From the NCBI GenBank assembly GCA_045655005.1, contig JAZOOJ010000019.1, positions 1 through 64,000 of the forward strand: a stretch of DNA of 64,000 bases. The letters run 5' to 3'. Positions 1 to 8,521 of this stretch are shown here, in pieces. Source of the stretch: UMGS1908 sp045655005 (GTDB taxonomy: Bacteria; Bacillota; Clostridia; Christensenellales; UBA1242). The position numbers and the translations under genes are program-made. A model generated the notes under the pieces. That model saw only the letters and a program-made list of their open reading frames with translations. It made no database searches and was not told where the DNA came from. How positions within the stretch are numbered: position 1 is the stretch's first letter; each line of letters begins with the position of its first letter.

Positions 1-1
1 G

Positions 2-469
2 AAGTTAAAGGAATATGTTGCAATAATAAACGAACGCCTTCCTGAAACGCAGAGTGCTGTTTTAGAAGAAAAAAGTGGTTATTCTATGGCAGTGTTATCT
101 ATCGAAAATAACGATTTTATAGGGCTTTTAACTTTTGAAAAAAACAAATCTGTTTTTCCTGTTTGTGCTACTTGGAAGGATGTTAATTCCTTTCCCTGTA
201 GATTATGTGGTAGCGTATATGACAGTACTGTCATTATAGGAGCAACAGAGCAGAAAGGCCAAATCGATTTTACGGAAAGTATTTTTGTTTCAGATACGAT
301 TACTTTTACTGATATGTTAGGTAATTGTTATTCTTATAGGGTTGAAGATATTAAGAATAGCAATAACGCTGATTATAAAAATTTAACAAATGAAAATAGT
401 GATATGGTCTTATTTATAAAAAGGACATATTCACAGGAATATTTAATAATCGAATGTAAAAATACATGA
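2..469 (+). CDS. Sortase-fold protein lacking catalytic residues (5' truncated by window edge)
   Basis: The reading frame is open from base 2, so the gene begins upstream. The visible 155 residues follow the order of a class B/D-type sortase beta-barrel: a segment like the IPxLxLxLPV strand (IGLLTFEKNKSVFPV), then a CR..GSxYxxxxVI.G strand, an FTDxxGNxxxYxVxDI strand, and a C-terminal LFxxxxxxxxxIxEC strand. Family knowledge places the catalytic His in GHN, the Cys in TLxTC and the Arg in RxxxxC. Here these positions read GAT, FIKRT and EYLIIEC, so all three catalytic residues appear to be missing. I infer a non-catalytic sortase homologue, perhaps a binding or scaffold protein, or a decaying gene, although the frame is intact to the stop codon. 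Any signal anchor would lie outside the window. Fold assignment is by eye and moderate. Confidence 0.55.
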   Translation, partial: KLKEYVAIINERLPETQSAVLEEKSGYSMAVLSIENNDFIGLLTFEKNKSVFPVCATWKDVNSFPCRLCGSVYDSTVIIGATEQKGQIDFTESIFVSDTITFTDMLGNCYSYRVEDIKNSNNADYKNLTNENSDMVLFIKRTYSQEYLIIECKNT

Positions 470-490
470 TAAAAAAGTATGTATTTTTGC
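458..490 (+). terminator. Intrinsic terminator of the sortase-like gene
   Basis: A 10-bp perfect stem (AAAAATACAT at 458-467, ATGTATTTTT at 479-488) encloses an 11-nt A-rich loop and ends in a T run. It overlaps the stop codon and separates this gene from the rRNA promoters. Confidence 0.6.
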
Positions 491-525
491 AAAAAAATTT
501 TTTTTAAAAAATTTTAAAAAAGGTG

Positions 526-554
526 TTGACAAACAAAAAAATTAATGATAATAT
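526..554 (+). promoter_or_regulatory. rRNA promoter P1
   Basis: TTGACA at 526-531, a 17-nt spacer, and TAATAT at 549-554. An AT-tract of about 30 nt (A-runs alternating with T-runs) lies directly upstream and looks like an UP element. Confidence 0.75.
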
Positions 555-648
555 AGTGTCGCTGTCAACGACAGAGGCATTGAATTAGACGATTTAAATT
601 GATTTAATTGCTTCCGAAAAAATTTTTTAAAAAATTTTAAAAAAAGTG

Positions 649-677
649 TTGACAAATCAAAACAACAGTGATAAACT
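649..677 (+). promoter_or_regulatory. rRNA promoter P2
   Basis: TTGACA at 649-654, a 17-nt spacer, and TAAACT at 672-677. The upstream A/T tract and the GTGTTGACAAA core repeat those of P1, so P1 and P2 look like a tandem duplication, as is common in front of rRNA operons. Confidence 0.75.
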
Positions 678-724
678 AGTTGATGTTGTCGCACCTAACA
701 CATCAGGGCACAACAAATCGCAAC

Positions 725-766
725 TTAACAATTGAATAATTTGAATTGATAGGTTTTATACAAGAT
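725..766 (+). other. 16S precursor leader: 5' arm of processing stem
   Basis: Bases 735-753 are complementary to 2593-2611 downstream of 16S (one G-U), and CTTAAC at 725-730 pairs with GTTAAG just beyond. A second complement is 750-766 with 2449-2466. GTCCTTGT at 796-803 also matches ACAAGGAC at 2572-2579. These arms would close the whole 16S into a loop, as in RNase III-type processing stems. The 678-899 leader otherwise has no ORF or tRNA. Confidence 0.7.
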
Positions 767-899
767 TCGTGTTGAAGAATTTTTCAACTAATCATGTCCT
801 TGTCAATCGTGAATTAATATTCACACATTAAAAGTTTAGCAAATACAAACTTTATTACGTCAGTAATAATGTTCGTTAAGTTAGAATAAAAATCTTAAA

Positions 900-2426
<1,527 letters not shown>

Positions 2427-2623
2427 AAAGGAGTTGCTTATTAGATTTATCTTGTATAAATACCTAATGCAACATCTTGTCGACTTTTGGTGTTAAACCA
2501 AATGAAGAACCTGTTATTCTGTAAACCGACAGAAGTCTCTGTGGACAGTAAACACACAGAGGAACAACTGTACAAGGACTTTTAAGTATAGACCTATCAA
2601 TTCAAGTTATTTAAGTTAAGTTT
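2427..2623 (+). other. 16S 3' trailer with complementary processing arm
   Basis: Contains the downstream halves of the processing stems (2449-2466, 2572-2579, 2593-2611) and a local hairpin CTCTGTG...CACAGAG at about 2537-2561. The first bases repeat the 16S end as an inverted CTCCTTTAAAGGAG. There is no start of a 23S gene. Confidence 0.65.
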
Positions 2624-2655
2624 AAACCTCATCTAAATTAGATGAGGTTTTTATT
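2624..2655 (+). terminator. Terminator of the 16S transcript
   Basis: Perfect 11-bp stem AAACCTCATCT (2624-2634) / AGATGAGGTTT (2640-2650) with a 5-nt loop, followed by T-rich sequence. Confidence 0.85.
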
Positions 2656-2761
2656 TTGCAAATTTATATTCTCATTTTAATTGCAACAGTTTTTGTTTTA
2701 TAACTATGTAGATTAAAGTAGTGCTAGTTCCTTTCTTTGTGTCAAAAATCTACGAATAGTA

Positions 2762-2790
2762 TTGTAATTATTGTGTGGAAATGTTATACT
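2762..2790 (+). promoter_or_regulatory. Promoter of the 184-aa gene
   Basis: TTGTAA at 2762-2767, a 17-nt spacer, and TATACT at 2785-2790. Confidence 0.5.
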
Positions 2791-2815
2791 TTCTATAGAT
2801 TTAAGGAGGTTGGGT

Positions 2816-3370
2816 ATGAAAGAGCAAAATTTTTGGGGTGAATCGTCGATGGGAATGCCTTGGGACGGTATGAAAGAGCAAGATAATAGACCGGAAGTTT
2901 GGGTGGCGAGGGTCGTAGAGAATACGCGTTATAGGAAACAGGCCTATTTTGTATCAAAAGCAAAATTCAATAGTGTGACAGTTGGATTTTATTGTAATGG
3001 TCAAAAATATTGCCGTTATTCCGTAAGTTTTATAACGCCTAATGAAATGAGGAGCGTAGTGTCAAAGCCTGGTAATTATGACTATAGATTGGATGTTCCA
3101 GTCCCAAATTATTGCGAAGTAGATGCCGTATTTGATGATTATGAACAATGTCGTGAATATGTAGAGTATTGTAATGAAGAAGTTGCGAAAAAACAACTTC
3201 CATATTACAAAGATAAGAACTATTGGGATCATAAACACTATAACGATCTAATGGCTATTGTAAGATGCCTTGAAAGTTGTCATACTGACAAAACTTTACA
3301 AAATATGGTTCCAATAGATCATTCTCTTTTTCTTTTAGATGATGAAATAAGCACGGAAGAACTTCAATGA
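2816..3370 (+). CDS. Hypothetical protein, 184 aa, Cys- and Tyr-rich
   Basis: I do not recognise this family. The start at 2816 is preferred over an in-frame upstream codon at 2771 because AAGGAGG lies at a good distance before it. The protein is soluble-looking and has no signal peptide or membrane helix. The middle is rich in Cys, Tyr and Asn, with scattered Cys around residues 70, 76, 113, 123, 129 and 157-161 that do not form a clear CxxC zinc site. The C-terminal third looks helical and acidic. It stands alone behind its own promoter, between the 16S terminator and the HicA-like pair. A cytoplasmic role is all that can be suggested. Confidence 0.75.
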   Translation: MKEQNFWGESSMGMPWDGMKEQDNRPEVWVARVVENTRYRKQAYFVSKAKFNSVTVGFYCNGQKYCRYSVSFITPNEMRSVVSKPGNYDYRLDVPVPNYCEVDAVFDDYEQCREYVEYCNEEVAKKQLPYYKDKNYWDHKHYNDLMAIVRCLESCHTDKTLQNMVPIDHSLFLLDDEISTEELQ

Positions 3371-3491
3371 ACATTTTTAAGCACAAAAACCAGAATATCT
3401 TTTCTGTATAAATGCTATTTAATTTGTAAAATTTTAAAAATAAAAACATGCTGCAATTAAAACGAGAAAGTGCATTTTATTTTGTAAAAAT

Positions 3492-3520
3492 TTGACATTT
3501 ATACTGTAATGTCTTATAAT
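3492..3520 (+). promoter_or_regulatory. Consensus promoter of the HicA-like pair
   Basis: TTGACA at 3492-3497, a 17-nt spacer and TATAAT at 3515-3520: a perfect sigma-A consensus. Confidence 0.8.
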
Positions 3521-3549
3521 AATACAAAATATAGGAGATTACTAAATTT

Positions 3550-4029
3550 ATGTCAAAGAAACATGGAATGATGACTTATAGTTTATCAGAAGTGAAAGAT
3601 GCTCTTTCTATATATGGTTTTCAACTAAAGCCAGGAAGGGGAAAGGGTAGTCATAGAATATATTCGCACATGGTGTTTGATGATTTAATATCTTTTGAAT
3701 TATCGAATCATGGTGAGGTTTCCAAGAATATATATCAACAAATGGTTGGTGCGTTGGCTGTGTTGTCGTTAGTAACAGATGCGTCACCAAGTATGTTAGC
3801 CGATAAAAATTTGCACAAACTTAAAAAAGACGTTGAAACTAATTTGGCTAATCAACAATATAGAACGTTTTTGATTAGGCTTCTAAGGGGTAGAAAAGAC
3901 GAAAATGGACAGGCCTACGACTCGGATGCTCAGTTGAAGAAATTTTTAGATGAGCTTAGTGAACGCTATAAAAAATGGAAGAAAAATCAAGAAAAAAATA
4001 AAGGGGGAAACAATAATGAAAACGACTGA
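3550..4029 (+). CDS. HicA-like (YcfA/dsRBD-fold) protein with C-terminal extension
   Basis: 159 aa. Residues about 8-60 resemble the HicA mRNA-interferase fold: a helix (SEVKDAL), then GFxLxxGxGKGSHRIYSH, where GSHxxY is the hallmark containing the presumed catalytic His. A second strand (ISFELSNHGEV) and a helix follow. HicA proteins are usually 60-80 aa; this one has about 80 extra charged, helical residues at the C-terminus. It is driven by a perfect consensus promoter, starts 13 nt after GGAG, and overlaps the next gene by 14 nt, so the two are probably translationally coupled. No HicB-like antitoxin is recognisable next to it. It may be a toxin-antitoxin-like pair with an unrelated partner, or an RNA-binding protein using the same fold. 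Confidence 0.55.
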   Translation: MSKKHGMMTYSLSEVKDALSIYGFQLKPGRGKGSHRIYSHMVFDDLISFELSNHGEVSKNIYQQMVGALAVLSLVTDASPSMLADKNLHKLKKDVETNLANQQYRTFLIRLLRGRKDENGQAYDSDAQLKKFLDELSERYKKWKKNQEKNKGGNNNEND

Positions 4030-4510
4030 TAAACAAATAATTGCAAAGAAGATTTGTGACTTGATGGAAAATAAACAAGAATTATATGCGTTTTTGACAA
4101 AAATATACATCGATAATGACAATTATGATGAGCAACTGTCTGGTTTTGTATCACAAACACTTGTACAACAGCTTATAGATAGGTTTGATGGGCAAAATGG
4201 AAAGTATTACAAGGACTTGTTGGTGGATGTTCACAATACCTTTGGATATCATAATGGTGGCTGTATATTATTTGATTATTATAGCACCAAGGGAAAAGAT
4301 ATTGAAAAACTTTTTAGTGATAGGAGAGTTGTGAGATTGTACCAGAGTAATCAAGAAGATGCATTAAGTCAAGGAGATGAATTTAGTCCACGAAGTGTTT
4401 TTAGGCTTAATCTCTGCAATGAGTCATTTGTGCAAAAGTTGTTTGAATTGTATCCAGCAATGTTTGCGGACGGTAGGTCGGTAGTAAATGGGTGTCAGCA
4501 AGAAGTCTAA
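4016..4510 (+). CDS. Hypothetical partner of the HicA-like gene, 164 aa
   Basis: Unrecognised. The start at 4016 follows AAAGGGGGAAA at a good distance, inside the end of the preceding gene (14-nt overlap); an upstream in-frame codon would overlap it by 80 nt. The protein is soluble, with an N-terminal helical half (KQIIAKKICDLMENK...) and a more beta-like C-terminal half containing a CILFDYYSTKG stretch. There is no DNA-binding motif such as the ribbon-helix-helix expected of HicB. The overlap, shared promoter and shared terminator suggest it acts with the HicA-like protein, but that is inference from position only. Confidence 0.7.
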   Translation: MKTTDKQIIAKKICDLMENKQELYAFLTKIYIDNDNYDEQLSGFVSQTLVQQLIDRFDGQNGKYYKDLLVDVHNTFGYHNGGCILFDYYSTKGKDIEKLFSDRRVVRLYQSNQEDALSQGDEFSPRSVFRLNLCNESFVQKLFELYPAMFADGRSVVNGCQQEV

Positions 4511-4513
4511 CAT

Positions 4514-4545
4514 AAAAAATTCACTTAATTTTAAGTGAATTTTTT
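4514..4545 (+). terminator. Terminator after the HicA-like pair
   Basis: AAAAATTCACTTAA...TTAAGTGAATTTTTT forms an almost perfect inverted repeat followed by T residues. Confidence 0.75.
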
Positions 4546-4549
4546 CTTT

Positions 4550-4578
4550 GCATATAAAAATTGGTTCTCTCATATTTA
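4550..4578 (+). promoter_or_regulatory. Sigma-E-like promoter of yqfC
   Basis: GCATATA (4550-4556), a 14-nt spacer, and CATATTTA (4571-4578) fit the mother-cell sigma-E pattern KMATATT-N14-CATACAnT with a few mismatches. yqfC and yqfD are sigma-E genes in Bacillus subtilis. Transcription would start almost at the ATG. Confidence 0.45.
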
Positions 4579-4583
4579 TTAAT

Positions 4584-4847
4584 ATGAGTTTTTATGATGA
4601 AGTAGAGAAATTATTTAATGTAGATGAAGTTCGTTCTAAATTTAGCTTATATTTAATTGCAATGAATGTTTTAGTGGTGAATGGATATGAAAAGATTATA
4701 AGCTTTTCAGATAGTGAAATAGTGCTTAAATGTCAAGGCAAACTAACAATAATTATTAAAGGCTTAAAATTAGTTATAAAAAAACTTGCAAAAGCCGAAC
4801 TTGTAATAAATGGTGAATTGCTCTCGCTTGAAAGGCTAGGTGGCTAA
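4584..4847 (+). CDS. yqfC: Sporulation protein YqfC
   Basis: 87 aa, the family's usual size. The pattern VxVNGYEKIISFSDxEIxLKCQGKLxIIIKGxxLxI is typical of YqfC, a small protein of unknown biochemistry expressed in the mother cell during sporulation. ATG at 4584 was chosen over an upstream TTG because the extra residues are unlike the family. No Shine-Dalgarno is visible, and the candidate sigma-E -10 box lies 6 nt upstream, suggesting a leaderless message. yqfD follows after 1 nt, the conserved order. Confidence 0.9.
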   Translation: MSFYDEVEKLFNVDEVRSKFSLYLIAMNVLVVNGYEKIISFSDSEIVLKCQGKLTIIIKGLKLVIKKLAKAELVINGELLSLERLGG

Positions 4848-4848
4848 T

Positions 4849-5988
4849 ATGGGTAAATTTCGTCTTAAAATAATAGGTTTAAATCTAAACAGACTTTTAA
4901 ATATCTTAAATGCAAAAAATATTGAAATATTTGATTTGGAAAGAATTAGTTATAATGATATAGAACTCTCAATTCAAAGTTTCAATTTGAAAGAAACAAA
5001 AAAATATATTCAACAAAATAATTTACGATATGAAATTCTTGGTGGAAGTGGGATTTTATATTTTTTAAGAACTTATTGGTATAGATTTGGTATTGTTTTT
5101 GGATTGTTGTTATCGATAGCGGGTTTTATCATTGCCACGAAGTATTATTGGAGTGTAGAAGTTGAAATTGATAGTGGAAATTGTGAGGTTTTAACACAAG
5201 TTCAAACATTTTTAACCGAACAAGGAATTGCGGTAGGTGAACCCTTAAAAGAGATTGAATCAAGGTCGTTAGAACGTATTATTTTAGAAAATATTGAAGA
5301 TGCATCAATAGTTGTAGTTAAACAACAGGGTGTCAGTTTAAAAGTCTTTATCAAAGAGGCTGTTAAGCAAATGAATTTATCAGAGCAGGGGATTGTTGCA
5401 AATTTTGGCGGTGTTATTGAGGAAATTGATCTGGTAAGTGGGAGTTTAATTGTCAATATTGGTGATGCGGTCGCAAAAGGAGATGTGTTAATAACTTCTG
5501 GAAAAGTTGGAGATGTTTTTATGGAGGCCCATGGAAGTATTATAGCAAGGGTTCAAATTGAAGGTGATGCGGTTGGATGTTTGGAGCAAGTTAGCGAGAT
5601 AAGGACTGGGAACTGTACAGAAGTTGTGTATTTGGAAGCGTTTGGCAAAAGATTTTATTCAAGTGACGTGACTGAAAATGTGGCAGAGAATTTATATGGA
5701 AAATATCAGGTTGAAAAAGAAGAAGTGGTTTTAACACAAAATAATTTGCTACCAATTAAAAAAATTGTGTTAAGATATTATGAAATTGAAGAAAAATGTG
5801 TTACAATAGATTATGGACAATTGATTGAGCAACTTTCTGCAAGTGCATATAACATAGCAAAAAGCCGTTTGCCACAAGGTTCTGATGAATTGGCTGTAAG
5901 TTATAATACCATTCAAGAAGGCTCATTACATAAAGTTGTTTGCTCAATTGAAACAAGGGTCGATATAGCAAAACGTGCAGATAATTAA
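4849..5988 (+). CDS. yqfD: Sporulation protein YqfD
   Basis: 379 aa, normal for YqfD. A mixed alpha/beta N-terminal region (about 1-75) precedes one transmembrane helix (about 84-105, FGIVFGLLLSIAGFIIATKYYW). The rest is a large extracytoplasmic domain that includes a barrel-sandwich-like stretch (GxVxxIxxxxGSLxVNxGDxVxKGDVLITSG). The family is sporulation-specific and widespread in Clostridia. ATG at 4849 is preferred to GTG at 4840 because AGGTGG sits at the right distance. It follows yqfC by 1 nt and is followed by ybeY after 18 nt, so sporulation genes and essential RNA/GTPase genes share an operon. Confidence 0.92.
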   Translation: MGKFRLKIIGLNLNRLLNILNAKNIEIFDLERISYNDIELSIQSFNLKETKKYIQQNNLRYEILGGSGILYFLRTYWYRFGIVFGLLLSIAGFIIATKYYWSVEVEIDSGNCEVLTQVQTFLTEQGIAVGEPLKEIESRSLERIILENIEDASIVVVKQQGVSLKVFIKEAVKQMNLSEQGIVANFGGVIEEIDLVSGSLIVNIGDAVAKGDVLITSGKVGDVFMEAHGSIIARVQIEGDAVGCLEQVSEIRTGNCTEVVYLEAFGKRFYSSDVTENVAENLYGKYQVEKEEVVLTQNNLLPIKKIVLRYYEIEEKCVTIDYGQLIEQLSASAYNIAKSRLPQGSDELAVSYNTIQEGSLHKVVCSIETRVDIAKRADN

Positions 5989-6006
5989 AAAAGGAGTACA
6001 AAAGTT

Positions 6007-6504
6007 ATGATAGTAAACTTTTTAAATAAAACAGAAGTTCCAAAAACCACTCGTGATGAAATGGTAAGAGTTATGGAAAAGGCTTTGCAAGTATTAAAAC
6101 AAACAGCATTATTGGAAATTAATGTTGGCTTTGTATCCGCTGATGAAATCCGTGCGGTAAACCTTGAGCAACGTGATAAAGATGTTCCGACCGATGTTTT
6201 ATCATTTCCCGCGTCCGACGTAAAGGTTGGTGAAGTAATTGATGTAACCAAAGATGAGTATAAATATAACATTAATCCTGAAAATGAGGCATTTTCTCTT
6301 GGCGATATGATAATTTGCTTGGAAGTGGCAAAGGCTCAGGCAAAATCTTTTGGACATAGTCTAAAAGATGAACTTGTAAGGCTTTCATTACATAGTTTGT
6401 TGCATTGCTTGGGGTATGACCATATAGAAGATGCAGATTTTGAAATAATGCACAAGTTGGAAATTGGTGTCGCTAAACTTTGTGGATATGAATTTGAAGA
6501 ATAA
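6007..6504 (+). CDS. ybeY: Endoribonuclease YbeY
   Basis: 165 aa. The zinc motif HSLLHxxGYDH (His129, His133, His139) and the preceding TDVLSFP strand identify YbeY, a single-strand-specific endoribonuclease that helps mature the 16S 3' end and takes part in ribosome quality control. There is a short insertion of about 15 residues after TDVLSFPASD, rich in Lys, Asp and Asn. It has a good AAAGGAG ribosome site and sits directly upstream of era, the usual neighbour, 12 nt away. phoH, normally just upstream, is missing here. Confidence 0.95.
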   Translation: MIVNFLNKTEVPKTTRDEMVRVMEKALQVLKQTALLEINVGFVSADEIRAVNLEQRDKDVPTDVLSFPASDVKVGEVIDVTKDEYKYNINPENEAFSLGDMIICLEVAKAQAKSFGHSLKDELVRLSLHSLLHCLGYDHIEDADFEIMHKLEIGVAKLCGYEFEE

Positions 6505-6516
6505 AGGGGAAAACAT

Positions 6517-7416
6517 ATGAAGAATGAAGATAAAAAGACGGGTTTTGTTGCGGTTGTAGGAAGACCAAATGTCGGCAAAAGTACATTAGTTAACACTATG
6601 GTTGGAAGTAAGGTTAGTATTACAGGTCCAAAACCACAAACAACAAGAAATAAAATTATTGGCATTAAAACAGGTGAAGATTATCAAATTGTATTTGTTG
6701 ATACACCTGGGGCAATAAACCCAAGAAATGAACTTGGAAATTATATGAAAAAAAGCATTGATACAGCCGTTGAAGGTATCGATTTGCTTTTAATAGTGTT
6801 AGATAGTTCAAAAATCACCGATAAAGACTTTAAACTTATTGAAAAATATAAAAATATAAAAGTTCCTATTTTTGTTTGTTTAAATAAAACTGATATTTCT
6901 AAGTTTGACGAAGTGTATCCAAAACTAGAGAAGTTAAATGAACTTAAATATATTACCGAGTTTGTGAGCCTTTCAGCTAAAACTGGAAAAGATGTTGATA
7001 AATTAATCGAAAAAATTGTTGAATATTTACCAAAAGGCTACTATATGTATGACGGTGACCAAATAACGGATAGGTCGGTAAGGTTTTTGGCAAGCGAAAT
7101 AGTTCGTGAAAAAGCATTACTGTTCTTGCAAGAAGAAATACCACACGGAATTGCTGTTGATATACCAAAGTTTGATGAAAAGAAGAAAATAGTACACATA
7201 GAAGCCGAAATTATTGCAATTAAACAAAACCATAAGCCTATTATTATCGGTAAAGACGGCGAAATGCTTAAACGTATTGGAAGTTCTGCAAGGGTTGAAA
7301 TTGAGCAAATGCTTGGCAAAAAGGTTAATTTACAACTGTTTGTTAAGGTAAGAGAAAATTGGCAAGATAATTTATCAACTTTACGTGAATTTGGTTACGA
7401 CAAAAAGGGCATATAA
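6517..7416 (+). CDS. era: GTPase Era
   Basis: 299 aa, full length. G1 GRPNVGKST (15-23), G3 DTPG (62-65), G4 NKTD (about 124-127) and a C-terminal KH domain with IGKDGExLKxIG are all present. Era binds the 16S 3' end and checks 30S assembly; cold-shock and cell-cycle roles are known for the family. AAAGGGG precedes the ATG. It lies between ybeY and yqzL-recO, as in Bacilli and Clostridia. Confidence 0.97.
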   Translation: MKNEDKKTGFVAVVGRPNVGKSTLVNTMVGSKVSITGPKPQTTRNKIIGIKTGEDYQIVFVDTPGAINPRNELGNYMKKSIDTAVEGIDLLLIVLDSSKITDKDFKLIEKYKNIKVPIFVCLNKTDISKFDEVYPKLEKLNELKYITEFVSLSAKTGKDVDKLIEKIVEYLPKGYYMYDGDQITDRSVRFLASEIVREKALLFLQEEIPHGIAVDIPKFDEKKKIVHIEAEIIAIKQNHKPIIIGKDGEMLKRIGSSARVEIEQMLGKKVNLQLFVKVRENWQDNLSTLREFGYDKKGI

Positions 7417-7491
7417 CAAAAGAGAAATCTGCTGTTTACATTTTAATTTTCGGGGCATACTCTAATTATAAAGAAGAAAGGGGTGCGGAAT

Positions 7492-7632
7492 ATGGAAATC
7501 AGCAAGGAAAATAACACAAATAAGATTACAGCAAAAGAAGTTGCGTGGGAACTATTCAAAAAATCTGGAAATATTAATTATTATAGGCTATATTCAGATT
7601 TAAAAAATGAAGAAGATTCTCTAAATCAATAA
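7492..7632 (+). CDS. yqzL: YqzL-family small protein
   Basis: 46 aa. The core WELFKKSGNINYYRLYSDLK matches the B. subtilis YqzL pattern (WxVFxxTGxxxxYLLxKE), and the gene lies exactly where yqzL does, between era and recO. AGAAAGGGG lies 6-10 nt before the ATG. Function of the family is unknown. No membrane segment. Recognition rests on both sequence and synteny. Confidence 0.8.
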   Translation: MEISKENNTNKITAKEVAWELFKKSGNINYYRLYSDLKNEEDSLNQ

Positions 7633-7656
7633 TATTATGTGTAATATAATAAAGCT

Positions 7657-7709
7657 CTTACGAGGGAAGTGAAACGCTTATAAATAAAGGCTTTAAGTTC
7701 TCTCGTAAG
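7657..7709 (+). other. Long hairpin upstream of recO
   Basis: A 12-bp stem, CTTACGAGGGAA (7657-7668) with TTCTCTCGTAAG (7698-7709), containing one G-U, encloses a 29-nt loop with a smaller possible helix. No T-run follows, so it is not an obvious terminator. It lies between yqzL and the recO ribosome site and could be a processing or regulatory element. Confidence 0.5.
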
Positions 7710-7741
7710 TAGTAGTATTATGTCTGGCGAAAGAGGAAGAA

Positions 7742-8452
7742 ATGGACAGAGAAATAAAAGAAAATGCCATAGTTTTGAAAGTCGAAGATTCGGGTGACTA
7801 TGATAGAATTTTAACAATGCTATCTATTAATCGAGGGCTTATTAAGGCTAAAATTAAAGGAGTAAAAAAGCCTAAGGCAAAACTTTCGTTTGCAAGTTTT
7901 CCTTTTGCTTTGGGTGAGTATATATTTGTTAAAACAGGGAATAATTTTAATACCGTTATAAATTGTAATTTCATAGATAATTTCAGTGAATTAACTTATG
8001 ATTTGAATAAATTTTATGCAGGTTCAGCGATTTTAGAGATAACCAGGTTAATCGCCAAAGAAAATCAATCTTGCACTGGATTATTTGTGTCGCTTCTTAA
8101 AGTCTTGCAAGACCTTACTTATACAAATAAAAATATGATTGCTCTTTTAACAAAATATGTCTTAAATTGCTTAGAATTTTGCGGGCTTGCAATAAATATT
8201 GATGTCAACCTAAGAATGGATAAACAAGCGTATTTTGACTATGATTTAGGACTTATAACAAACGAGAGAAGTGAAGAATCAATTGTCCTAAACGAAAACG
8301 ATGTCAATGGTATAATTCTTTTATTAAGTGGTGATGAATCAATAATTGACGAAAGTGTTAAAACTTCTAAAAACCTGTTAAAACTGATAACTAATTACTT
8401 TGAAACAAAATTAGATGAAAAATTTGAAGTATTAGAAAAGTTTTGTAAATAA
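7742..8452 (+). CDS. recO: DNA repair protein RecO
   Basis: 236 aa, typical length. The N-terminal OB-fold (ENAIVLKVEDSGDYDRILTML, then GLIKAKIKGVKKPKAKL) and the helical C-terminal half match RecO, which loads RecA with RecR and anneals single strands. The usual C-terminal four-Cys zinc site is largely absent: only NCLEFCG is left and the later CxxC pair is missing. GAGGAAG is placed well before the ATG. It ends the ybeY-era-yqzL-recO cluster and is followed by a terminator. Confidence 0.9.
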   Translation: MDREIKENAIVLKVEDSGDYDRILTMLSINRGLIKAKIKGVKKPKAKLSFASFPFALGEYIFVKTGNNFNTVINCNFIDNFSELTYDLNKFYAGSAILEITRLIAKENQSCTGLFVSLLKVLQDLTYTNKNMIALLTKYVLNCLEFCGLAINIDVNLRMDKQAYFDYDLGLITNERSEESIVLNENDVNGIILLLSGDESIIDESVKTSKNLLKLITNYFETKLDEKFEVLEKFCK

Positions 8453-8488
8453 AAAAATGAGTCTTGTTTTTACAAGGCTCATTTTTGA
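8453..8488 (+). terminator. Terminator after recO (probably bidirectional)
   Basis: AAATGAGTCTTG (8455-8466) pairs with CAAGGCTCATTT (8473-8484), with A and T runs on both sides, between two convergent genes. Confidence 0.75.
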
Positions 8489-8521
8489 TTTAAGTTGTAT
8501 ATTTTTTATGCTTAGCTTTAG

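Noticed and set aside
2427..2815. Start of a 23S gene or an ITS tRNA downstream of 16S
   Set aside because: No tRNA cloverleaf or 23S 5' signature was found before the terminator at 2624.
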